Positions 46,669 through 54,267 of a stretch of 64,000 nucleotides of DNA are shown piece after piece. Made by a program: the position numbers and the translations under genes. The stretch comes from an uncultured Flavobacteriaceae bacterium. Lineage in GTDB: Bacteria > Bacteroidota > Bacteroidia > Flavobacteriales > Flavobacteriaceae. A model generated the notes under the pieces. That model searched no databases. It saw nothing but the letters and a program-made list of their open reading frames with translations, and was not told the DNA's origin. The DNA is taken from positions 558,001 through 622,000 of the forward strand of contig CANKZG010000002.1 in assembly GCA_947488435.1 (NCBI GenBank), in the 5' to 3' direction. The number at the start of each line of letters is the position of its first letter. The first letter of the stretch is position 1.

Positions 46669-48387
46669 ATGAAGAAATTACAGATTATTTTCCTAATCTT
46701 ACCTTTTTTAGGGTTTTCTCAAATTGACTTCAAAAAAGAAGCCAAGAATGATTTGGAAATACTAAAAATGCAATTTGAGAAATCATTTGAAGCTTTTACA
46801 AAAAGCAAGGACACTCTTGTGATTATGAGCCAGCGTCTTGATTCTAATTTGACGAATTATTATAAAAAAGTTACGTTATTAAAACGAAAGGTCGATTCTC
46901 TTTATGAGGCTTCAGTGGTAGTCTGGTCTTTCTACAAGCAAAAAGGAGTTGCTAGAGAAACTTTAAATAAGATTTTCACCATTCCTAGAAACTACCTAAC
47001 CACTAATTCAAAAAATCAGCAAACAGAATTAAATATTGAACCGGCTGCAAAAAATGAGGTTTATCTTTTTTTTGGGAATAATAAACTAGTACTGAAAGAT
47101 AAAATCGTAGAGAACTCAGAAATAAATGAGATATTCGGTGCAGTTTTAAACAACGATTCAGAATCGCACCTCGGAGATTTTTGGTTTCCAAAAGACAAAC
47201 AAGAAATACCGTTAGTAAAAAGACAAAACCTTATTACTGGGAAACGGAAACTTTTTGGAAAGAGACAAACAAAATTAATTTATAAATCTTTGTTATTCAA
47301 TAAAATTGAAATTGAAATAAATGAAGGTAGCCTAATCGATATCAAAGTATTTCTTAAAGATAAAAAAGGAAACAACTATCTTTTTGAAAACAGATTACCC
47401 ATTTCTCTATTAAGATATACTTTGAACGCCCATAACTTTTTTCTGAAAAATGAGTCCACACAAACACTTTTTGGTAAAGATGACTATAAAGGGTATCGTC
47501 TTCGGTTATCTGATGTGTTGCGGTATTCTTCGAAACCGGGACGGAACTTTATCCCAGACAACCAAAGCTTGTCATTTCCTATTTTGAACGATACCAATAA
47601 GAAATCAAATACAAACGCCTCCAATATTTATGAATTACGTCAATCAACAGCCTTAGAAAATGTAATAGATTTAAGGGCGTATACGGATTTTTTAGGCTTA
47701 TTTGGGGAAACATCAAATGGCATTGCTCAATTCGAGGGACAAGCTGAATTTTTTATAAATCCTTTTAGAATTTTTAAAGACAATCCAATTTATATTTTCA
47801 AAAAAATACGCCCCTATGTAGCGTATTCCAGATTGGATGAAGAAAATCAATTTTTAGAAACTGTAATGATTAACAACTCAGATTCCTTATCATTAAAAAA
47901 TAGACTAGATCATTTACAGAGATCAAGCCTAGACTTAGGGGTTACAACGGATGTAATTAGTTTGAGATTTACCAAAGAAATGCCATTTGAATTTCAATTA
48001 TTTGGAGCACTGAGATATCAAGTAGCTCGTGTTAGACCAGACTCAATAAACACTTTCAATTATAAAACTTTAGGAATTGGAGGTGGAGTTAATTTAGAAT
48101 TTAAACGCTTCGACAACTTTGATTTAAGGCTAGCTTCTGAATTTACTTATTATAATCAAAATTCATTTAATGACATATCTAATTTTGTTGATTCTGGAGA
48201 ATTTTGGGTTTGGAGAAATGAGGCCGAGCTTTCATATTTTCCTTCCTCAAGTCCAAAAAATGCTATCTTCTTAAGGTTACGTGTTTTCAGTGATGCAGAT
48301 TCTGAAATTGATTCTAGTTTTTTTCAATTTCAGTTTGGGTATAAATTCTCGGTTGGAGCTAAAAAAGTAAAAAACAAGATTAATTGA
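46669..48387 (+). CDS. Secreted protein with C-terminal outer-membrane beta-barrel-like region
   Basis: 572 residues: signal peptide (LPFLGFSQ), a helical, coiled-coil-prone N-terminal part (~20-90), a middle beta-rich region, then ~200 residues of alternating strands. The end FFQFQFGYKFSVG is consistent with an outer-membrane barrel. Contains no catalytic motif I recognise. It shares the upstream palindrome with the genes on either side and may belong to the same regulon as the secreted coiled-coil protein. Confidence 0.7.
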   Translation: MKKLQIIFLILPFLGFSQIDFKKEAKNDLEILKMQFEKSFEAFTKSKDTLVIMSQRLDSNLTNYYKKVTLLKRKVDSLYEASVVVWSFYKQKGVARETLNKIFTIPRNYLTTNSKNQQTELNIEPAAKNEVYLFFGNNKLVLKDKIVENSEINEIFGAVLNNDSESHLGDFWFPKDKQEIPLVKRQNLITGKRKLFGKRQTKLIYKSLLFNKIEIEINEGSLIDIKVFLKDKKGNNYLFENRLPISLLRYTLNAHNFFLKNESTQTLFGKDDYKGYRLRLSDVLRYSSKPGRNFIPDNQSLSFPILNDTNKKSNTNASNIYELRQSTALENVIDLRAYTDFLGLFGETSNGIAQFEGQAEFFINPFRIFKDNPIYIFKKIRPYVAYSRLDEENQFLETVMINNSDSLSLKNRLDHLQRSSLDLGVTTDVISLRFTKEMPFEFQLFGALRYQVARVRPDSINTFNYKTLGIGGGVNLEFKRFDNFDLRLASEFTYYNQNSFNDISNFVDSGEFWVWRNEAELSYFPSSSPKNAIFLRLRVFSDADSEIDSSFFQFQFGYKFSVGAKKVKNKIN

Positions 48388-48720
48388 CCATAGTTATAAT
48401 TGAAAACATACTTGTTAGGTGTATTTCATAACCCTAAACTTGTTCTTTACCACAACGTTAGCAAGTGCTTAGAAACTTGTTTGTAGAGAGATTCTAAGCT
48501 TTTGCGACAAGCCGGTAACAAAGTTCCTTAACTTTCCTTCTAAAAGGTTTAAATAATGTACTTGCGTTATGTAACTTGAGCTTTGATTAAAAGCGCAAGT
48601 TGTTACAATCTTCTTTGATTTTTTTTCTTTCTCAAAACTTTCTACTCAAAAAGGTAATGGAATACTCTTTTTGCTGAAAGGGCAGAGGAGTGGAGGCAAA
48701 ATGTGTATGGAATGGTATTT
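48388..48720 (+). repeat. Intergenic region with repeat block A copy
   Basis: The first ~160 bp hold nothing recognised beyond an ACAACGTTAGCAAG motif. From ~48553 block A begins: CTTGCGTTATGTAACTTGAG, TTTGATTAAAAGCG, a T-rich centre, AAAAAGGTAATGGAATACTC, GGCAGAGGAGTGGAGGCAAA and ATGTGTATGGAATGG. It runs to ~48720, just before the TACCC palindrome and the gene at 48804. Confidence 0.65.
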
Positions 48721-48733
48721 CTTTCTAAAAATA

Positions 48734-48749
48734 TACCCTTTAATGGGTA
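48734..48749. promoter_or_regulatory. TACCC-N6-GGGTA palindrome 3
   Basis: TACCC-TTTAAT-GGGTA, 54 bp before the gene at 48804 and at nearly the same distance as copy 2. The spacer differs from the other copies while both half-sites are kept, as expected for a dimeric operator. Confidence 0.55.
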
Positions 48750-48803
48750 TTGAATTAAAACAGACAAACACCGTACTTGTAATAAAATTTAAACATTAGA
48801 ATA

Positions 48804-49274
48804 ATGAAAAAAATAGAAGCAAGCGTGCAATTCGTCTCGGTGTCTAGAATAGGTAGTATTTACCTAATAGGAGTATTATATGATTTTGAGTCAGACAATC
48901 AAGAAGGTTCTCTCGATGTAATAGTGCAGGGTAATAATATTTCATTCTCTATTGAAGAGCCTGAAGGAGAAAAAAACAAACGTAGTGAGATGTATACTGT
49001 ATCAATTAGTATTGTATCTGAAACGGGTCATATACCAGTATTCAATGTAAACAAAGGAAATGGCACAATAATAACGGTCCCAGTGTTTTCGCCTCAAAAA
49101 ATGGATTATCTAAAAATTGCTAGTGAACTTAGTCCACTTTCCGATGTAACAAGGGGTACGTTATCGATAGTGCCCAGAACTACAAGTGGGTTGCCTACTG
49201 ATATTACTGTAGAACTGGATCGTCTTGAAGCTAAGTTAGCGGCAGCTCGTGAATGGGGATGGTCAGGATGGTAA
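48804..49274 (+). CDS. Unknown cytoplasmic protein, first of a two-gene operon
   Basis: 156 residues with no signal peptide, mostly beta-strand-like (VSRIGSIYLIGVLYDFESD, DVIVQGNNISFSIEE, YTVSISIVSET). It has a short helical tail (ELDRLEAKLAAAREWGWSGW). I recognise no domain. Its TAA overlaps the next ATG by one base (TAATG), so the two proteins are translationally coupled and probably interact. The setting between repeat blocks and next to a restriction-like module suggests an accessory or defence role, unproven. Confidence 0.65.
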   Translation: MKKIEASVQFVSVSRIGSIYLIGVLYDFESDNQEGSLDVIVQGNNISFSIEEPEGEKNKRSEMYTVSISIVSETGHIPVFNVNKGNGTIITVPVFSPQKMDYLKIASELSPLSDVTRGTLSIVPRTTSGLPTDITVELDRLEAKLAAAREWGWSGW

Positions 49275-50002
49275 TGATGGAAATAGCAAATAATTTGAAT
49301 GAATTTGTATATGAGGTAGAAAACGAAAAGTTTCTCTTTTTATATAATGATTTATCTGCTGCTCAATGGGTTTATAATATAAAGGCTAATTTATCAGATC
49401 AGCGGTTAGTAGATAGTTTTATGGATATTCATGATATTTTTCTTGGAAGGCTTAATAGAAAGGATAAGGGTTTTTTTAGAAAATTACCCATCGCTAAATT
49501 AGCAGAAATAGTTAGGGGATGGATATTACTTTATAAAAGAACTTTAGATTTATTAAGGGAAGAATTTCCAAGAACTGCAATGAGTAGAGATTTAGTTATT
49601 GGAAGTGTTAACTGGTCTAAAAGGTTAAAATTATCCTCAGTTGGTCTACTTTTTATAGACCATTCATCGAGGTATGCAGAGTTTTGGGCAGAGAGATCAA
49701 TTAAGACAAAAGAAGGATATAATAGCTTAGAAACTAGACTATCATTCATAGGGAACTGTGCGTATAAAGATTATGCACAAATGGTTCGTAAGGGTGAACT
49801 ACTTATTTTAGATAGCTTTAGTAATGGTGTCACTTCTTATGATATGATGCTTTTCATTCGGAAAAATGAAATCTCTCGAGATTCATTTTTCTCAGAAATC
49901 GAAAAACTTGGCTGGAGATTAGAAGTTGGCAATAAAAAAGCTATTGATAACATTTTTAGGATATATGAACAGCTTGACGAACTTAAGGTGCTATTTATAT
50001 AG
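49274..50002 (+). CDS. Unknown helical protein, second of a two-gene operon
   Basis: About 242 residues, soluble, mainly helical: FLYNDLSAAQWVYNIKANLS, LAEIVRGWILLYKRTLDLLR, IFRIYEQLDELKVLF. No catalytic motif or domain recognised. Start chosen at the ATG overlapping the upstream stop rather than the in-frame ATG at 49253, which would lie inside the previous gene. Bordered on the right by two head-to-tail copies of repeat block A. Confidence 0.65.
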   Translation: MMEIANNLNEFVYEVENEKFLFLYNDLSAAQWVYNIKANLSDQRLVDSFMDIHDIFLGRLNRKDKGFFRKLPIAKLAEIVRGWILLYKRTLDLLREEFPRTAMSRDLVIGSVNWSKRLKLSSVGLLFIDHSSRYAEFWAERSIKTKEGYNSLETRLSFIGNCAYKDYAQMVRKGELLILDSFSNGVTSYDMMLFIRKNEISRDSFFSEIEKLGWRLEVGNKKAIDNIFRIYEQLDELKVLFI

Positions 50003-50382
50003 TGTTTAAGCTTTGGTAAAAGCGAAAGTTTGTATCGAACTCCCTAAATTCTTGTAAAATACTTTTCTTAAAAAGATAGTGGAACTCTTTTATACGACCC
50101 CTGGATAAACCAATATTATAAAATGTACTATAATGTACCGCGTTATGTAACTTGAGCTTTGATTAAAAGCGAAAGTTGTTACCATCTTCATTGATTTTTT
50201 TCTTTCTAAAAACTTTCTTCTTAAAAGGTAATGGAACACTTATTATATGAGCCGACGGTAGGAGGGGAGTGTAATGTGTGTGGAATGGGAATATCTGTTA
50301 ACAAATATCTTAAATGTTAAGGCGATAACATCTCATTTTTTAAGATATTACCATAATTTTATAAAGGAAATCAAAGAATTTC
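50003..50382 (+). repeat. Intergenic region with two tandem copies of repeat block A
   Basis: A diverged copy at 50005-50100 (AAGCTTTGGTAAAAGCGAAA, AAAAGATAGTGGAACTC) is followed by a fuller copy at ~50121-50292. The fuller copy has TGTACTATAATGTACCGCG, CGTTATGTAACTTGAGC, AAAAGGTAATGGAACAC, GGAGGGGAGTGTAATGTGTG and GGAATGGGAATAT. The last ~90 bp before the HTH gene are not repetitive and include TATCTTAAATGTTAAGGCG and TTTTTAAGATATTACC, possible sites for the HTH protein. Confidence 0.65.
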
Positions 50383-50592
50383 ATGAATCGTATAAAAGAG
50401 GTGTTAATAGCGAAGGGAATCAAACAAGTTTGGTTGTCTGAAAAACTAGGAAAAAGTTATAACATGGTGAACTCCTACGTCCAAAACAGAACACAACCAC
50501 GTTTGGAAGTGTTGTATGAAATAGCGGACATATTAGATATGGATGTAAAAGATTTAGTTGTTTCAAATAAAAAACAAATTCAAAATGGCTAA
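50383..50592 (+). CDS. Cro/C1-type HTH regulator
   Basis: 69 residues, a single helix-turn-helix domain: IKQVWLSEKLGKSYNMVNSY and PRLEVLYEIADILDMDVKDL are the classical XRE/Cro pattern. No effector domain. It heads the five-gene operon and overlaps the next gene by 8 bp, so it very likely controls expression of the restriction-like module, as C proteins do for many R-M systems. Confidence 0.88.
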   Translation: MNRIKEVLIAKGIKQVWLSEKLGKSYNMVNSYVQNRTQPRLEVLYEIADILDMDVKDLVVSNKKQIQNG

Positions 50593-52999
50593 AATACCTT
50601 TCACAGTATCAGCCAGAGCGGCACAACTAATTGGACGAGAAAACGTAGCAAATGCAGAGGGTGCATTAATTGAATTGGTTAAAAATTCGTACGATGCGGA
50701 TGCAGATGTATCTATTATTTTGATTGATAAAGAATCCGATTCAATTTTTATAATTGATGACGGAGAAGGAATGACTAAAAAAGTCATCAAGAAAAAATGG
50801 ATGGTAATAGGTACCGATAATAAAAAAGATGATTATGAAACCGCAGGTGGTCGAATAAAAACAGGAGCAAAAGGTATAGGAAGGTTTGCACTAGATAGGT
50901 TAGGTGGAATGTGCGAAATGACAACTAAAACCTTAGATAAAAATGGAGTAAAATGGGTAGTGAATTGGAGTGACTTTGAGCAAAAAGGTAAAATAATCGA
51001 GCAAGTAAAAGCTGATGTTTTAAAATTAGATTCGCTAGATATGAAAACCGAAATCCAAAGTATTATCGCTCCATTTGAAGAAAAGATAGTGGATGATATA
51101 ATAAAAGCACGTTTACGGGAAAAAGAGAATGAAAATAAGGATGCAAGTGATTTTGATAAAAGTGGAATTCTAGATGAATTTTACAGTCATTGGAATAATA
51201 ATCAAGGAACTATATTAAAAATACAAGGGCTTAGAAAAGAAGATGACTGGAGCGATGATTACATAAGCTCACTCTATTCAAATTTAGAAAATTTAATCCC
51301 TCCTAAGGAAGAGAAGATTTTTGATATTTTCTTACTTAGTTCAAATGAACCAGAAAGATATGGAAAGATTGAGGCTAAGATAAATGAAGATTTTGACTAT
51401 AAACTTCACGCTGTTGTTAAAGAAAATAAATCAGTAGTTCTAACTATCCAACGAAATGAATTGGACATTGAAGGACTCAATGATTTAAGTTTCTTTCAAA
51501 GTGATTTGGTTACCAACACAGAAACAAAAAAACAATTTTCATTCGAAACATTCAAAAACAGCAACTTTCAAATAAAAAATAAAACAATCTATAACTATTT
51601 AGCAGGAACTTCTGAGGACGAAAATTTAAAAGCGGATGTTGATAAAATAGGTCCCTTTGAGTTCACTCTTTATTTTATGAAAAGAGGCTCTGGACCAGCA
51701 GAAAAGGGGACTTCGAAATTTCCATATCGAAATTTTATAGCAAGAGATAGGAGGAACTGGCTAGATAAGTTTGGAGGAATAAAAATTTTTAGAGACAACT
51801 TTAGAGTAAGACCTTATGGAGAAATTGAGAGTAGTTCTTTTGATTGGTTAGGTCTTGGGCCAAGAGCTCTCGGAAGTCCTACTGTAACAAAAAAAGGTTA
51901 TAAAGTAAGACCAAATCAAATAGCAGGTGTAATAGATATTTCCAGAATTGGAAACATCAATTTTCAGGATAAATCAAGTAGAGAAGGGTTACAGGAAAAT
52001 AGGGTGTTTCAGTTGTTCAAACAGCTTATCGAAGCTATAATAGTTGAATTTGAAACTGACCGAAACAAGGTCATGATAGCTTTAAAAGAAATCTACGATA
52101 AAAATGATAAAAAGGGGAAAGCCAAGAGTGATGCCGATGATATAAAAAAAGATAAAACTAAGGATGAAAATAAAGGTTTTTCGAATGATGAGGGAAACAA
52201 ACTTTTGGAGGTTATTGATATTTACAAAGAAGAAATTGAAGATTTAAAAGATGAACAAAAACTTTTAAGAGTGTTAGCCAGTACTGGGCTTATTATAACT
52301 TCTTTTACTCATGAGTTTGCTCATTTGAAACGTAAGATAGGTTCTAGAATTATTAATTTAAGAAACGTTCTGAATGGTTTGATTGATGACAATCAACTTA
52401 AATCATTGGAAGATTTTGAAAATCCGTTTGTAATGTTGGACGATATTCAGAATCAGGATGAACGTTTAAGGCACTGGCTAGATTTTTCAATTGCCGCAGT
52501 TAAGAAAGAGAAAAGAACAAGAAGAAAAATTAATCTTGTGGCATATCTGGAAAGGTTTGAGAGGATGTGGTCTAACCTTTTGAGTGATAGGAATATTAAA
52601 TTGAAAATTGACAAAGGTCAAATGTTGGAGTATTATTTTAGAGGTCATGAAATAGACTTAGATAGTATTTTCAACAATTTAATCGCTAATTCTATCGATG
52701 CATTTAAGAGAAAAGATGCTTCAGATATTAGAGAAATTGAGATGAGTTTTGATTTGAGGCAAGGTGTAACCGTTGTGTATCGAGATTCAGGACCAGGATT
52801 ATCCAAAGATATTTTAACTCCTCACACAATTTTTGAGCCTTTTTTTACTACCAAAAGAAATAGAAAAGGTGAAGTAATAGGTACTGGATTAGGAATGTGG
52901 ATTGTAAAATCTATTATGGATGAATACGACGGAACTTTTGAGTTTCTTCAGATTAGAGGAGGCTATGAAATTAAACTAATCTTACCTCTAAAAAAATAA
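50585..52999 (+). CDS. Dual-GHKL protein: MORC/Hsp90-like ATPase plus histidine kinase
   Basis: 804 residues with two Bergerat-fold units. N-terminal: ALIELVKNSYDADA (Glu30, Asn34), FIIDDGEGM (Asp58) and KTGAKGIGRFALDRLGG, the MORC/Hsp90/MutL type; a ~400-residue middle follows. C-terminal histidine kinase: H box FTHEFAHLKRKIG (His576), N box NLIANSIDAF (~695), G1 YRDSGPGLS, F box FEPFFTTK, G2 GTGLGMWIVK (~765). All landmark residues are present in both. No membrane segment, so it senses something inside the cell. The start at 50585 overlaps the HTH gene's stop. The next gene encodes a receiver domain, its likely phosphotransfer partner. N-terminal GHKL ATPases of this kind occur in several defence systems. 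Confidence 0.88.
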   Translation: MAKIPFTVSARAAQLIGRENVANAEGALIELVKNSYDADADVSIILIDKESDSIFIIDDGEGMTKKVIKKKWMVIGTDNKKDDYETAGGRIKTGAKGIGRFALDRLGGMCEMTTKTLDKNGVKWVVNWSDFEQKGKIIEQVKADVLKLDSLDMKTEIQSIIAPFEEKIVDDIIKARLREKENENKDASDFDKSGILDEFYSHWNNNQGTILKIQGLRKEDDWSDDYISSLYSNLENLIPPKEEKIFDIFLLSSNEPERYGKIEAKINEDFDYKLHAVVKENKSVVLTIQRNELDIEGLNDLSFFQSDLVTNTETKKQFSFETFKNSNFQIKNKTIYNYLAGTSEDENLKADVDKIGPFEFTLYFMKRGSGPAEKGTSKFPYRNFIARDRRNWLDKFGGIKIFRDNFRVRPYGEIESSSFDWLGLGPRALGSPTVTKKGYKVRPNQIAGVIDISRIGNINFQDKSSREGLQENRVFQLFKQLIEAIIVEFETDRNKVMIALKEIYDKNDKKGKAKSDADDIKKDKTKDENKGFSNDEGNKLLEVIDIYKEEIEDLKDEQKLLRVLASTGLIITSFTHEFAHLKRKIGSRIINLRNVLNGLIDDNQLKSLEDFENPFVMLDDIQNQDERLRHWLDFSIAAVKKEKRTRRKINLVAYLERFERMWSNLLSDRNIKLKIDKGQMLEYYFRGHEIDLDSIFNNLIANSIDAFKRKDASDIREIEMSFDLRQGVTVVYRDSGPGLSKDILTPHTIFEPFFTTKRNRKGEVIGTGLGMWIVKSIMDEYDGTFEFLQIRGGYEIKLILPLKK

Positions 53000-53001
53000 T
53001 T

Positions 53002-53634
53002 ATGAGTAAATATAAAGTAGCTTACATTGACGAGGAAGAATCTGATATTAGAGAATTCCAGCTATACGCTAAGGACGATTTTGAGGTAATTCCGATAAAA
53101 CCTGTTCCAGAACTCTATGATTTATTAAAAGAGATTGAGGATAGTTCCGTAGATGCCGTTATAGTTGATTTTGACCTTACTGACAAAGACCCCACCATTC
53201 ACTACAAGGGAAATGATGTTGTTGAAGCAATAAGAAGTGTGCGCAGCAATTATCCTGTTTTCATATTAACCTCATTTGATGGAGATGCTATCGAGGGGAG
53301 TGAAGATGTAAATATTATTTATATCAAAGATTTAATGAGTGAAAAAGAATTTGAAGAAAAAGTCAAATTTAAAGAGAGAGTTATTAAGCAGATAGCTCAT
53401 TATAAAAAGAACATCGCTGATAAAGAAAAACGATTATTGCAGCTAAAAACTCTTCGAGATAAAAAAGAATTAACGCCTGAACAGGAACGCGAACTTATTG
53501 AACTGGACAGTTTTATCGAGAAGTCCCTAAATAAAATTAATAGCATACCGAAGGAAATAAAAAGTGAAACTTATGACGCTAAGCTTTCAGGATTGTTAGA
53601 GAAAACTGACGAAATTCTTAAAAAACTTCAGTAA
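53002..53634 (+). CDS. Receiver-domain protein with coiled-coil tail
   Basis: 210 residues. Residues 1-~125 form a response-regulator receiver: acidic pocket YIDEEESD, phospho-acceptor Asp56 in AVIVDFDLTD, ILTSFDGD (Thr/Ser position) and IYIKDL with the conserved Lys. The C-terminal ~85 residues are charged helices (KKNIADKEKRLLQLKTLRDK), with no DNA-binding domain. It would thus pass the kinase signal by protein contact. It lies 2 bp after the kinase gene and directly abuts the HNH gene (TAA-ATG), so stoichiometric expression is likely. Confidence 0.82.
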   Translation: MSKYKVAYIDEEESDIREFQLYAKDDFEVIPIKPVPELYDLLKEIEDSSVDAVIVDFDLTDKDPTIHYKGNDVVEAIRSVRSNYPVFILTSFDGDAIEGSEDVNIIYIKDLMSEKEFEEKVKFKERVIKQIAHYKKNIADKEKRLLQLKTLRDKKELTPEQERELIELDSFIEKSLNKINSIPKEIKSETYDAKLSGLLEKTDEILKKLQ

Positions 53635-54267
53635 ATGGATGTCAAATTACCTCTTAGGGACGTTAACCCAAAACGCACATATCAAGGAGAAGAATTGAAT
53701 CCTTATTCGGAGTATCGAAAAATACTGGAAGTTGATTTCAATAATAGATGCGGTTATACCCATACACCTGATTCAACTTTTATCAACAAAAGTAATTTTC
53801 ATATAGACCATTTTGCTCCAAAGTCCAAAAAGCGATTTCCTCATTTGGTCAACAAGTATAGTAATTTGGTATATGCTTGTTCATATGTAAATATTGCAAA
53901 AGGTGATGATTGGATTTCTGATGATGAGAACGTTCCCATTGTCGATGGTAAGGGATATATAGACCCCTGTTCTGATGACTATGCAAATCATTTTTATAGA
54001 GACATTAATGGGAATATATTTCCAGAAGAAAATTCGGATGTAGCAAATTATATGTATAAAAGACTAAAACTATATTTGAGCCGATATGGCACATTATGGA
54101 AATTAGATCAAATAAAGCAGAGAATTGATAAAATGACCGTAATTATAGATGGATTGGAAGAATCAGATGATATGGAGCATCTGGCTGACATAAAACTTTT
54201 ATTTGCAGATTTATCTAGAGAATATTTTAGATATGTAAAACTATTAACGAATCAGGTAAATAAATGA
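53635..54267 (+). CDS. HNH endonuclease-like protein with altered zinc knuckles
   Basis: 210 residues of the HNH type seen in defence systems (PtuB/TIGR02646-like). The catalytic HIDHFAPKSKKRF (His56, Asp58, His59), Asn77 in YSNLVYAC, and NIAKGDDW are present. In the usual family both zinc knuckles are CxxC. Here they read C39-GY-T42 and C82-SY-V85, so each has lost its second Cys. The nuclease core may fold without zinc or the protein may be weakened. The stop overlaps the methyltransferase start (ATGA), typical of coupled nuclease and methylase expression. Confidence 0.8.
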   Translation: MDVKLPLRDVNPKRTYQGEELNPYSEYRKILEVDFNNRCGYTHTPDSTFINKSNFHIDHFAPKSKKRFPHLVNKYSNLVYACSYVNIAKGDDWISDDENVPIVDGKGYIDPCSDDYANHFYRDINGNIFPEENSDVANYMYKRLKLYLSRYGTLWKLDQIKQRIDKMTVIIDGLEESDDMEHLADIKLLFADLSREYFRYVKLLTNQVNK

